DNA from: CAYNSB01 sp964399625
Lineage (GTDB): Bacteria > Planctomycetota > Phycisphaerae > Phycisphaerales > UBA1924
Direction of reading: 5' to 3'
Assembly (NCBI GenBank): GCA_964399625.1
Contig: CAYNSB010000059.1
Location: 1 to 18,502 of the forward strand
DNA length: 18,502 nucleotides
Shown here piece after piece: positions 1 through 7,577 of the stretch. Made by a program: the position numbers and the translations under genes. Under the pieces are notes generated by a model. The model made no database searches, had not been told where the DNA came from, and saw nothing but the letters and a program-made list of their open reading frames with translations. Each line of letters starts with the position of its first letter. Position 1 is the stretch's first letter.

Positions 1-211
1 GGATCACCAGAAGATCAAGGACCTGGGCATTCTGGTGGATTCGGACGATGAGGGCTACCTGCTGCAGCTGTTCACCAAGCCACTCCAGGACCGCCCGACC
101 CTGTTCTTCGAGATCATCTGTCGCCGCGGCAGCCAGAGCTTCGGCAAGGGCAACTTCAAGGCGCTTTTCGAGGCCTTGGAGCTCGAGCAAGCCAAGCGCG
201 GGAACCTCTGA
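1..211 (+). CDS. hppD: 4-hydroxyphenylpyruvate dioxygenase, C-terminal end (partial)
   Basis: Reading from base 2, the frame gives about 69 residues ending in TGA at 209-211; the 5' part lies outside the window. HPPD is a non-haem Fe(II) enzyme that converts 4-hydroxyphenylpyruvate to homogentisate in tyrosine breakdown. The visible part contains DHQKIKDLGILVD, then LLQLFTKPL, then the hallmark PTLFFEIICRRG, whose Glu (codon 110-112) is by family knowledge the third iron ligand. The tail FGKGNFKALFEALELEQ is the C-terminal helix that closes the active site in this family. The next pathway gene, homogentisate dioxygenase, lies about 2.2 kb downstream. gmhA starts 21 bp after the stop and may be co-transcribed. 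Identification is secure; only the C-terminus can be judged. Confidence 0.93.
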   Translation, partial: DHQKIKDLGILVDSDDEGYLLQLFTKPLQDRPTLFFEIICRRGSQSFGKGNFKALFEALELEQAKRGNL

Positions 212-232
212 GTTCTTTCGCAGGATCCGCAC

Positions 233-814
233 GTGAAGCCCACCGGCACCGCATCGCAATCCATCTCCGCCGCTCGATCGGCCGTCGAAGCGCTCGCGAA
301 CAACGGCGCGGCGATTGAACTCATCGACCGCCTGGCCGCGCTGCTCGCCGAGCGCTTCGCCGCGGGAAAGAAGGTCCTGATCTGCGGCAACGGCGGCTCG
401 GCGTGCGACGCGATGCACTTTGCAGAGGAACTGACGGGCCGATTTCGCAGGAACCGGCCCGCGCTGCCCGCGCTGGCGTGCACCGACCCCGGGCACATCA
501 CGTGCACAGCCAACGATTACGGATTCGAGCACATCTTCTCGCGATGGGTCGAGGCGCTGGGGCAGAAAGGCGATGTGCTCATCGTGCTGTCCACCAGCGG
601 CAACTCCGGCAACGTGGTCAAGGCTGCAGAAGCCGGGCGCACCCGGGGGCTCACCACCGTTTCGCTCCTGGGCGGAGACGGCGGAAAGCTCATGGGCCGC
701 TGCGATCACGAGTTGATCATGCCCGCCACCGGCTCAGACCGCATCCAGGAACTGCACATGCTGATCCTGCACACCCTGGTTGAGGGTGTGGAACGAATCA
801 TGTTCGGCGGCTGA
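233..814 (+). CDS. gmhA: Phosphoheptose isomerase (sedoheptulose 7-phosphate isomerase)
   Basis: A 193-residue SIS-domain protein, essentially the length of E. coli GmhA (192). The family converts D-sedoheptulose 7-phosphate to D-glycero-manno-heptose 7-phosphate in the cytosol, the first step to ADP- or GDP-heptose for LPS core or surface glycans. Visible motifs are ICGNGGSACDAMHFAEELTGR (sugar-phosphate loop, His62 and Glu66), CTANDYGFEHIFSR, the SIS serine loop STSGNSGN at 121-127, and RIQELHMLILH with Gln172 and His180, which match the zinc and catalytic positions of E. coli GmhA. The start is GTG at 233, with AGGA at 222-225 seven bases upstream. It lies 21 bp after the hppD stop and ends 15 bp from the convergent lipoprotein gene. 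No other heptose genes are visible. DiaA-like SIS proteins are relatives, but the zinc residues favour GmhA. Confidence 0.92.
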   Translation: MKPTGTASQSISAARSAVEALANNGAAIELIDRLAALLAERFAAGKKVLICGNGGSACDAMHFAEELTGRFRRNRPALPALACTDPGHITCTANDYGFEHIFSRWVEALGQKGDVLIVLSTSGNSGNVVKAAEAGRTRGLTTVSLLGGDGGKLMGRCDHELIMPATGSDRIQELHMLILHTLVEGVERIMFGG

Positions 815-829
815 TCCTCAGACGTTGCG

Positions 830-2335
830 TCAGTGCTTGGTCTCACCGATGCCCTGGTTCTTTCCCCTTGCCTGTGCGTGCTGGCCGCGCTCGACCGCCG
901 ACGCCACCCAGTCGGCGATCCACGCCGACCGCCGCGGCAGGAAGTAGAACAAGAATCCATGCCCACCCATCGCCATGTGGAGCCGGTCCGGCCGGCCGAG
1001 GCGCTCATAGAGCAGTTGCCCGTACTCGGACGGCACCCACGTGTCCATGCCGGCATCGATCACGAGCACAGGCTGATCCGCCAGGAGCGGCGCGGTCTGG
1101 TATGCATCCATGCGGGTCCGCGACAGGTACTCCCTTTCAAGCGCTCGCACCAGTTCGGGCGCGGGAGCCTTGCCCGCGCACTTGAGCCGGATTCCGCCTG
1201 TGGAAATCTCGCTGTGGGTCGCCACTCCGAGCGCGTTGGCCGCGCCCCCGATGATCACGACGGCCGCGACTTCCCGTACCAATCGCGCCGCGACCGTCGG
1301 TGTGGAAAGCGCCCCGGCCGAGAACCCCATGACCACCACAGGCTTACTCCTGAGCGTGGGGTGCATGCGCCGCGCCGCTTCAAGGATCGCCTCGACCGCC
1401 GCCGAGTTCCGCGCGAAGCTGGCATCGATGCGCTGGGCCACGGTCGTCGAGGCCCCGGACACATCAGATTCCTGACACAGGGGTATGACGGGGTTGCGGA
1501 GCTCGGTGACCTCCGCTGAAATCGCCGTTTGCCGCTGATACTCCGGTGACTTCTGCAACCGCTTGGTGTACGCCGCCCAGGTCTCGCCGTCGTGAATCTT
1601 GGGAACCCCGGAGATCGAGTCCCGTTCCTGCTCGAGCACCNNNNNNNNNNCGGTGTGCGTGGGCTTGATATCCACGACCAACCAGCCGCGCGAAGTCATC
1701 TCGCGAACAACCGCCGTCTCATAGTCGTTTCCTCCCATGGCCCAGAGGTGCAGGATGATGCCACGGCAGTTCGGCGGCAGCTCCTCGGGAATGTGAAAGG
1801 GGATGCCCTCTCCCAGGCCGATCTGGTCCCGCACATCATCGGCCTCGATGCCGTGGGCCTCCCAGGCGGTGTTGATGCTGTTCCTCATCCGCGCCGCCCG
1901 CCAGCGGGACAGCCTCCACACGTTTGAGTCCACATCCGACGGGCACAGCGCATCGCCCGTCGGCACAAAGCCCTTGAAATACAGGTCCCATCCCGACCAC
2001 CGCGATTCGGGCTTCTTGAAAACTCGAATCAGTTCCCCGCCGATCAGCTCATTCCGGATCACCGTGTACTCCGGCGTCTGGACCAATGACTTGAAGTCTT
2101 CGTTCTTGAGGTCACTCACCGACGTACCGGCCTTGGGCCGGGCCCGGAACACCAGCGTCGGGGTCGCATCCATCACGCTTTGCAATGGTGCAACATCCGG
2201 CTCCGGCCACACTGGTGGATTGGTGGGCGCCTCGACCGTCCTCGGAAGTTCCTCCCTGGACGGCGCGTAGGAAAAGCACCCGGAACACAGGGCCGCGGCC
2301 AAGACACACGCATATCCCGCTGCTGGTCGGATCAT
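830..2335 (-). CDS. Putative exported lipoprotein with alpha/beta-hydrolase fold
   Basis: About 501 residues. I chose ATG at 2335-2333 because GGAG sits six bases upstream; a TTG at 2353 would only add MSSGAD in front. The N-terminus MIRPAAGYACVLAAALCSGC is a signal peptide ending in a lipobox-like CSGC, with Cys rather than the usual Leu at -3, so lipidation is probable but not certain. The C-terminal half is hydrolase-like: VVVMGFSAGA supplies a nucleophile Ser near residue 339, VLVIDAGMDTWVP an acid Asp near 431, and MGGHGF a His near 459. That order and spacing fit a Ser-Asp-His triad. WAMGGNDYETAVVREM resembles the oxyanion-hole end of the fold. The substrate is unknown. Ten Ns at 1641-1650 interrupt the gene; the frame is kept as given, but the true gap length is unknown, so residue numbers after it may shift. 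It is convergent with gmhA and divergent from homogentisate dioxygenase. Confidence 0.72.
   Translation of the reverse strand: MIRPAAGYACVLAAALCSGCFSYAPSREELPRTVEAPTNPPVWPEPDVAPLQSVMDATPTLVFRARPKAGTSVSDLKNEDFKSLVQTPEYTVIRNELIGGELIRVFKKPESRWSGWDLYFKGFVPTGDALCPSDVDSNVWRLSRWRAARMRNSINTAWEAHGIEADDVRDQIGLGEGIPFHIPEELPPNCRGIILHLWAMGGNDYETAVVREMTSRGWLVVDIKPTHTXXXXVLEQERDSISGVPKIHDGETWAAYTKRLQKSPEYQRQTAISAEVTELRNPVIPLCQESDVSGASTTVAQRIDASFARNSAAVEAILEAARRMHPTLRSKPVVVMGFSAGALSTPTVAARLVREVAAVVIIGGAANALGVATHSEISTGGIRLKCAGKAPAPELVRALEREYLSRTRMDAYQTAPLLADQPVLVIDAGMDTWVPSEYGQLLYERLGRPDRLHMAMGGHGFLFYFLPRRSAWIADWVASAVERGQHAQARGKNQGIGETKH
1641..1650. other. Assembly gap (10 Ns)
   Basis: Ten consecutive Ns lie inside the hydrolase gene, in the segment after DIKPTHT. 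The reading frame continues on both sides if the gap is exactly ten bases, but such short runs are often placeholders, so the local protein sequence and length are uncertain. The gap indicates scaffolded draft data. Confidence 0.98.
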
Positions 2336-2363
2336 GTCGGCTCCGGAAGACAAAGCTCCATCG

Positions 2364-2373
2364 AGTCTACCAT
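2364..2373. promoter_or_regulatory. Overlapping divergent -10-like elements between hydrolase and hmgA
   Basis: The 67 bp between the two divergent start codons contain TACCAT (plus, 2368-2373), 29 bases before the hmgA ATG. TAGACT (minus, 2369-2364) lies 28 bases before the hydrolase ATG. The two share the TA at 2368-2369. On the minus strand a TTGATC (2390-2385) lies 15 bases upstream as a weak -35; no good plus-strand -35 is visible. If both are real, the two promoters would compete for polymerase. This is inferred from motif shape only. Confidence 0.35.
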
Positions 2374-2402
2374 TGACTCGCCCAGATCAACCGGAGCCCG
2401 TC

Positions 2403-3848
2403 ATGCCTTATTACACAAAACTCGGCCTGCTCCCTCGCAAACGCCACGTGCAGTTCCGCCGCCCAGACGGCTGCCTTTATTCCGAAGAACTGTTCGGCAC
2501 CGAAGGCTTTTCGGGTCCAACTTCCACGATGTATCACATCCACCCCCCGACCCAGGTGTACGGGTGGACGCCCAAGTACTCCACGACCGTCGAGTACGTC
2601 GAGCGCGACATCATGCGGATGCGGCACCTGAAGTCCGCCCCACTCCCGCCCAAGGGGGATTCCGTGACCGGGCGCGTGGTCCTGTTTGGAAACGCCGACT
2701 GCGAAATGGCCGTCTGCAACCCCGCCGAGCAGATGTCGTACCACTTCAAGAACGGACAGGGCGATGAGTGCCTGTTCATCCACTTCGGCACCGGCACCTG
2801 CCACACCATGATGGGCACGCTGAAGTTCGGACCCAAAGACTACCTCGTTATCCCCAAAGGCGTGATCTACACCATCATCTGGGACAAGCGAAAGAACGGC
2901 CCCGACGGAAAGCCCGCCGATGGCGGCCCCACGATTGACTCCCATCCCTTCGGAAAGTTCCTCCTGATCGAAACCTGCAACGGCTCGCACATCGGGCCGC
3001 CGCGGCACTACGTGGCCAAGGCCACAGCGCAGTATCTCGAGCACGCCCCGTTCTGCGAGCGCGACCTGAAGATCCCCGAAGCGCCGCTCACCTGGGATGT
3101 CAAGGGTGACCACGAGGTCCGCATCAAGGCGCGCGATCTGGTCCACTCGTACATCTACCACTACCACCCGCTCGACATCGTCGGCTGGGATGGCTGCTAC
3201 TACCCCTTCATCTTCAACGCCGACGACTTCAGCCCCATCACGGGCAAACTCCACATGCCCCCGCCGATCCACCAGACGTTTGAGGCGCAGAACTTCGTGA
3301 TCTGCACGTTCGCGCCGCGCATGCTGGATTACCACCCCCAGTCGATCAAGGTGCCGTAAAACCACAGCAACCTCGACAGCGACGAAGTGCTGTATTACGT
3401 CGAGGGGAACTTCGGCAGCCGCAAGGGCGTCGAGATCGGATCGCTCACGGCCCACCCGCAGGGCATCCCCCACGGGCCCCACCCGGGCACGATCGAGGCG
3501 AGCCTCGCGGCGACGCACACGGCGGAGCTCGCCGTGATGTGCGACACCTTCCGCCCGTTGCATCCCACCAGGGCGGCCCTGGACTTGGACGACCCGAAGT
3601 ACCCCGCGAGCTGGCAGGGCGAGCACTTCCCGGGACTCTCCAGTGGGAAGATGCACCTCAATGGTGTCACGGTGCCCGCGGCCAGCGCCGCCGCGTTCCC
3701 CAAGGAGGTGAACCCCGTCGCCGTGATCAAGGCCGACGTGGCGCAGACGGTGATTCCAGCGCCGAGTTCGAACGGGGCGAACGGCGCGTCCGGAAATGCC
3801 GCGGGCGGGGTGGCCAAAACGAGCACCGCCAACGTGTGGGCGCCGTAG
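2403..3848 (+). pseudogene. hmgA: Homogentisate 1,2-dioxygenase interrupted by an in-frame stop codon
   Basis: The frame starts at ATG 2403 (GGAG six bases upstream) and runs in one register to TAG 3846-3848, 481 codons, broken by TAA at 3357-3359 (codon 319). The family opens homogentisate to maleylacetoacetate with a mononuclear Fe(II), downstream of HPPD. Before the stop: PYYTKLGLLPRKRHVQFRRPDG, the cupin segment CLFIHFGTGTCHTMMGTLKFG, and FVICTFAPRMLDYHP. After the stop, in the same frame: NHSNLDSDEVLYYVEG with the ligand His (3363-3365) and Glu (3384-3386), and GIPHGPHPG with the third ligand His (3471-3473). From family memory the interrupted motif reads VPYNHSN, so TAA replaces a Tyr codon, one base from TAC. 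A 318-residue truncated product would lack every iron ligand. An Ala/Gly/Asn-rich tail follows the catalytic part. It could be a true nonsense mutation, a base-call error, or readthrough; I list it as broken on sequence alone. Confidence 0.85.
3357..3359 (+). other. In-frame TAA within hmgA
   Basis: CCG TAA AAC CAC occupies 3354-3365. The reading frame is conserved on both sides, so this is a single nonsense codon and not a frameshift. A C to A change at 3359 would convert TAC (Tyr) to TAA. No other complete gene in the window ends with TAA; the visible stops are TGA or TAG. Confidence 0.9.
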
Positions 3849-3875
3849 GTCTTTCCTAGCGAACTTTGCAGGGGA

Positions 3876-3881
3876 TACGAT
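3876..3881 (+). promoter_or_regulatory. -10-like TACGAT upstream of coiled-coil membrane protein gene
   Basis: TACGAT lies 30 bases before the GTG start at 3912, in the short space after hmgA, leaving room for a leader that carries the strong AGGAGG ribosome site. A convincing -35 is not visible; TTTCCT 18 bases upstream is weak. The same hexamer recurs before the genes at 12226 and 13803. Confidence 0.35.
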
Positions 3882-3911
3882 GGGCCGTTCGAAGAGGTTG
3901 AGGAGGTGACT

Positions 3912-4460
3912 GTGCGGAGTCGCTTGCTCCCCCATCGGGCGGTCCTTCATGCACGGCTGATGGCCGCGGGGGCTCTCGTCATCATTGCGGCCTTGGCGTG
4001 GGTGCTCTTCGGGCCTTCACAGGGCTGGAAGAACATGCTCGCGGGCGAGCCCACGCGACTTGGCCCCGGTGCGCTGGCATCGAACGAGCCGAACCACGCG
4101 GCAATGGCCGTGCAAGCCCAGGCGTACGAGGAAGAGCTCGCGGCTCTCGCCGCGGAGCAGCAGAGCCTGAGCAGCGCTTGGAAGGGCGCAACGGCCGACC
4201 TGATGTCCCTCGAGGCGTGGAAGACCGGCGTGCTGCGGCGCCTGCGCGATCTGGACGTGAAGGCACGGGTGCTTCAGAGGCAGGTTGAGTCGGCCTCGGA
4301 GGTCAGCGCGCACCAGCAGCGCGCGATGTACAACCGCGTGCGGACGACGACGACCCAGGTGAGAATGCTCGTCGAGACGACGACGGGGCTGGACCTGCGG
4401 GAAGTCACGCCGATGCTCGGGCCGCTGCCCGCGCGGGCCCCCGCCGACGCGATTCGCTAG
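3912..4460 (+). CDS. Small membrane-anchored coiled-coil protein of unknown function
   Basis: I do not recognise this 182-residue protein. GTG at 3912 is the likely start because AGGAGG at 3901-3906 lies five bases upstream; the GTG at 3906 overlaps that site and cannot use it. One transmembrane helix follows a basic N-terminus (LMAAGALVIIAALAWVLF, about residues 17-34), suggesting an inner-membrane anchor with the rest outside. The middle (about 65-135) is a predicted coiled coil rich in Ala, Glu, Gln and Leu: EEELAALAAEQQSLSSAW, then LRDLDVKARVLQRQVESASE. The C-terminus has a Thr-rich stretch (RVRTTTTQVRMLVETTTGLDL) and ends in a Pro/Ala tail. It follows hmgA by 63 bp on the same strand but probably has its own promoter. 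No catalytic motif is visible; a structural or scaffolding role is possible. Confidence 0.65.
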   Translation: MRSRLLPHRAVLHARLMAAGALVIIAALAWVLFGPSQGWKNMLAGEPTRLGPGALASNEPNHAAMAVQAQAYEEELAALAAEQQSLSSAWKGATADLMSLEAWKTGVLRRLRDLDVKARVLQRQVESASEVSAHQQRAMYNRVRTTTTQVRMLVETTTGLDLREVTPMLGPLPARAPADAIR

Positions 4461-4657
4461 CGCGTGATGCGCGGCGGGTCGATGTTTCACGGCGTGCCGC
4501 GCGATCCTGGAATGCACACAGGCTCTCGATCCCGCTCCTTGCGTCCACCCGTGCGGGAACGGAGGGGCCGAATGCGGTGTATCGCGGCGCGCTGCAGAAC
4601 GCAAGCTGATTCCTGCCTGGACCGCAGAGAACTTGTCGCGTTCGTCCGGCGATCACG

Positions 4658-4687
4658 GGGCGTTCGCATCGTTCGTGCGAACGGCCC
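4658..4687. repeat. Inverted repeat upstream of the symporter-anmK-murQ cassette
   Basis: GTTCGCA (4662-4668) and TGCGAAC (4676-4682) form a perfect 7-bp inverted repeat around a 7-base spacer. It is extended by GGGC (4658-4661) and GCCC (4684-4687) with one bulged G. No T-tract follows, so it is not a classic terminator. Its place 38 bp before the symporter gene would suit an operator or a leader hairpin. A second, weaker repeat (GCGCGGC 4469-4475 / GCCGCGC 4496-4502) lies just after the coiled-coil gene. The rest of 4461-4724 shows no gene that I trust. Confidence 0.4.
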
Positions 4688-4724
4688 ATGAACGCAGATT
4701 GCACGTGCCCGGCGGGACCGGCCG

Positions 4725-6359
4725 ATGGAGCGGAAGGTCATGCCGCACTCGCTCTCGAGTCTGGATTGGGTCGTCGTGGGCGTGTACTTCGCGCTGCTTG
4801 CGGTGACGGGCTGGGCGATTTCGCGTCGCGCCGCGTCGGCGGGCGACTACTTTGTCGCGCACCGTGACATGCCGATGTGGGCCGTTGCGTTCAGCGTCGT
4901 TGCGACCGCGATCTCCGCCGCGACGTTCATCGGCGTTCCGGCGCAGAGCTTCTCCGGCGATCTCACGTACCTCTCGGCGCAGATCGGGCAGGTGCTGGCG
5001 ATCGTCATCGTCGCGGCCTTCTTCATCCCCACGTTCTATCGCCATCGGGTGTCCACCATCTACGGGCTGATCGAGGGCGCGTTTGGGCCTCGCGCGAAGC
5101 TGGCATGCTCATGGATGTTCATGGTCGGGCGGATCTTCGCTTCAGGAGCCAGGCTCTACATCGCCGGGCTCGCGGTCGCTCGTCTGCTCTTCGGCGACAC
5201 GAGCGCCTTCTGGATCGTTCTGTCGATCGCGACTATCTCGTGCGTGGGCGTTCTCTACACGCTGGTTGGCGGCATCCGCGCGGTGATTTGGACGGACGTA
5301 ATCCAGACGATCGTGTTCGTTGGGGCGGCCTTGGTTGCGGCGATCGTGCTCTGGCTGCGGATCCCCGCCGGTGCCGGGGACGTCTGGAGCGCGCTGCGCG
5401 ATGCAACCACCGGCACGGGCACGCCAAAGCTCGCCCTCGTCGGCGCGTCGGCGTCGATGTCGCAGACATTCTCGATCTGGACCGCGCTGATCGGATTCAC
5501 GATCTTCAACGTTGCCGCGTACGGAACGGACCACGACCTCGCCCAGCGCATGCTCACCTGCCGAAGCGCGATCAAGGGCTCGCAGTCGGCGATCGGCGCT
5601 GTTCTGGTCGGGGTTCCGGTCACGCTCTTGTTCATGCTCGTCGGGCTTCTGCTGTACGTGTTCTACCAGCGGCCGGAATTGATGGGCTCGCACGCGCCCA
5701 ACTACACCCCGCAACCCGCGAAAGAGGTGTTCTTGTGGTTCATCGTCCGCGAGATGCCCCGCGGGCTTGCGGGGCTGATGGTTGCGGGTTTGCTCGCCGC
5801 CGCACTCTCGAGCCTGACCAGCGCGCTCAATGCGATGTCCGCCACCCTGATCCACGACGTCTACGTGCGTGCCCGTCCGGGGCGCTCCCCCCACCACTAT
5901 CTACGTGCGGGCCAGAGCGCCATGGTGCTCTGGGGCATCGTGCTGGGCGCATTTGCCTGCCTGTGCATCATCTGGGAACGGAGCAACGCAAGCCTCGCGG
6001 GCCAGACGCTGATCGAGTTCGCGCTCTCCGTGATGACGTTCGCCTACGCGGGGCTGGCGGCCGTGTTCGTCGCGGCGATCTTTACGCGCAGGGGAAACGG
6101 CGCTTCGGCGATCGCCGCGCTCATGACCGGCTTCCTCGTCGTGCTGCTCGGGCAGCCCGCGGTGTTCAGGGCGTGGTCTCCATGGATCTCCTGGACCATG
6201 TACACGCCGACCACGACTCGAGTGTGGTCGCTCGCGGACGAATCGATCGCCTGGCCATGGGTCCTGACGATCGCGTTCGGTGCGTCGCTGGGCGTATGCC
6301 TCATCGGCAAGCGCCGTCCGCTGCCCGCCGCTGAGACGGGTGATAGGGTGGAGCCATGA
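4725..6359 (+). CDS. Sodium:solute symporter (SSF family), candidate MurNAc-sugar importer
   Basis: A 544-residue polytopic membrane protein with about 13 hydrophobic helices. It opens with LDWVVVGVYFALLAVTGWAISRR, as SSF transporters do, followed by GDYFVAHRDMPMWAVAFSVVATAISAATFIG, the conserved core of helices 1-2 near the sodium site. IYGLIEGAFG, LYTLVGGIRAVIWTDVIQ and AGLLAAALSSLTSALNAMSA are further SSF signatures; the last includes the Ser/Thr-rich helix 8 sodium-site region. An ATG at 4740 is an alternative start with GGAG nine bases upstream. The stop codon overlaps the anmK start (ATGA), so the two genes are translationally coupled, and murQ follows. That context makes anhydro-MurNAc or MurNAc (possibly as muropeptide) the likely cargo. 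This is inference: SSF sequence alone does not fix substrate, and sialic acid, sugars or amino acids are all carried by relatives. Confidence 0.9.
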   Translation: MERKVMPHSLSSLDWVVVGVYFALLAVTGWAISRRAASAGDYFVAHRDMPMWAVAFSVVATAISAATFIGVPAQSFSGDLTYLSAQIGQVLAIVIVAAFFIPTFYRHRVSTIYGLIEGAFGPRAKLACSWMFMVGRIFASGARLYIAGLAVARLLFGDTSAFWIVLSIATISCVGVLYTLVGGIRAVIWTDVIQTIVFVGAALVAAIVLWLRIPAGAGDVWSALRDATTGTGTPKLALVGASASMSQTFSIWTALIGFTIFNVAAYGTDHDLAQRMLTCRSAIKGSQSAIGAVLVGVPVTLLFMLVGLLLYVFYQRPELMGSHAPNYTPQPAKEVFLWFIVREMPRGLAGLMVAGLLAAALSSLTSALNAMSATLIHDVYVRARPGRSPHHYLRAGQSAMVLWGIVLGAFACLCIIWERSNASLAGQTLIEFALSVMTFAYAGLAAVFVAAIFTRRGNGASAIAALMTGFLVVLLGQPAVFRAWSPWISWTMYTPTTTRVWSLADESIAWPWVLTIAFGASLGVCLIGKRRPLPAAETGDRVEP

Positions 6360-7567
6360 GCGGCGCCCAAGCATCTCGATCGATCGACGCGAGCGCCTCC
6401 GTCCGCCGAGCGATTGGGTGCATGACGGGAACGAGCATCGACTCTCTGGATGTGGCCCTGGTCGAGATCGTTGGCAGGGGGCTGGATATGTGCGCGCGGT
6501 TCGTCCTTGGCTCCACGCAGCCTCTGGGCTCGCTCGCTCCGCGCCTGAGAGCGCTCGCCGAGCAGGAACCGATGTCGGCCGGGGCGATCGCGACGCTGTC
6601 GCGCGAGTTCTCGCTGCTGCATGTCGAAGCAATTCGGGAACTTCTGCGGGGCGATGACACACGCGTCGATCTCGTCTGCGTGCACGGGCAGACCGTGTTC
6701 CACAAGCCGCCCGTGAGCTTGCAGCTGCTCACCCCGGCGGTGATCGCGCACGAACTCGGGGTCCCCGTCGTGCACGACCTTCGCGCGGCGGACCTGGCGT
6801 GCGGCGGGCAGGGCGCGCCGATCACTCCGATCGCAGATTGGGTGTTCTTCGGACACCTGCCGGGTCCCATCGGCGTCGTAAACCTGGGCGGCTTCTGCAA
6901 CATCACGCGCTTGCCAGGTTCCTCCACGGCGCCGGCCGGATCGGGTCTCTACACGCCAACTTCGGATGAGCATCTGAGCGAAGCACGCGCCCTGGCCGAT
7001 GGCCGTGCGCCCGATCGCGCGGTCGATATCGAGGGCATGGACGTGTGCGCGTGCAATCAACTGCTCGACGCGATCGCGCGAAAGCTCTTGGGAATCGCGT
7101 TCGATGAGGGCGGAGCAGCCGCGGCCTCGGGAGAGGTGCACGCGGATGCTCTTGAGGACCTCGAGGGCGTGCTCGCGGCCCAAGCGGGATCTCGGCGTTC
7201 GCTTGGAACCGGGGACGAGAGCCTGGAGTGGATCAGCAGGTGGCGCGCCCACGCGCGGGCCGAGGATCTGGCGGCGACGGCGTGCGAGGGCATCGGCTCT
7301 GCGATTGCGCGCGCGACGCAGGGCTGTGGTACACTGCTCTTGGCAGGCGGCGGCGTGAAGAACCAGTCGCTCGCGCGCGCGATCCAGTCGTGCTCGTCGA
7401 GCCGCGTGGAGCGCATCGATCACCATGGGCTCCCGGCGTCGTACCGGGAGGCGGCGTGCTTCGGGGTGCTCGGCGCGCTGTGCCACGATCGAGTTGCAAT
7501 CACTCTTCCCGCGGTGACGGGCGTGCGCGCGCCCGCGCCGGTCGCCGGATGCTGGACGATCCCATGA
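6356..7567 (+). CDS. anmK: Anhydro-N-acetylmuramic acid kinase
   Basis: AnmK hydrolyses the 1,6-anhydro bond and phosphorylates 1,6-anhydro-MurNAc to MurNAc-6-phosphate with ATP, in the cytosolic arm of cell-wall recycling. The protein is 403 residues, longer than E. coli AnmK (about 369). Visible motifs: the phosphate loop GCMTGTSIDSLDVALVE at 21-37 (family GxMSGTSxDGxD), CVHGQTVFHKP at 108-118, HDLRAADLACGGQGAPITP at 140-158, VVNLGGFCNIT at 174-184 and LLLAGGGVKN near the C-terminus. The usual DTGPGN catalytic segment is replaced by MDVCACNQLLD; Asp229 still falls in the catalytic position with Asn234 and Asp238 correctly spaced. An insertion of about 30 residues (about 190-222) precedes it. 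The start overlaps the symporter stop by 4 bp and murQ begins 10 bp after its end. Family assignment is firm; activity is likely but the altered active site is a reservation. Confidence 0.88.
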   Translation: MSGAQASRSIDASASVRRAIGCMTGTSIDSLDVALVEIVGRGLDMCARFVLGSTQPLGSLAPRLRALAEQEPMSAGAIATLSREFSLLHVEAIRELLRGDDTRVDLVCVHGQTVFHKPPVSLQLLTPAVIAHELGVPVVHDLRAADLACGGQGAPITPIADWVFFGHLPGPIGVVNLGGFCNITRLPGSSTAPAGSGLYTPTSDEHLSEARALADGRAPDRAVDIEGMDVCACNQLLDAIARKLLGIAFDEGGAAAASGEVHADALEDLEGVLAAQAGSRRSLGTGDESLEWISRWRAHARAEDLAATACEGIGSAIARATQGCGTLLLAGGGVKNQSLARAIQSCSSSRVERIDHHGLPASYREAACFGVLGALCHDRVAITLPAVTGVRAPAPVAGCWTIP

Positions 7568-7577
7568 TGCTCCGCCC

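Noticed and set aside
2334..2402. Upstream extension of hmgA to an in-frame start at 2334
   Set aside because: It would run across the divergent promoter region and the hydrolase start. ATG 2403 has GGAG at good spacing and matches the family N-terminus.
3845..3860. Small inverted repeat (TAGG / CCTA) after hmgA
   Set aside because: A four-pair stem is too short and has no proper T-run, so it is not a supportable terminator.
2367..3950. Long minus-strand frame (527 codons) opposite hmgA
   Set aside because: It is the antisense shadow of hmgA: Val/Arg/Gly/His-rich composition, no motif, and the plus strand has clear family motifs.
4464..4691. 75-codon frame between the coiled-coil gene and the symporter
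   Set aside because: Arg- and Ser-rich composition typical of a chance frame in GC-rich DNA, no ribosome site, and it spans the inverted repeat.
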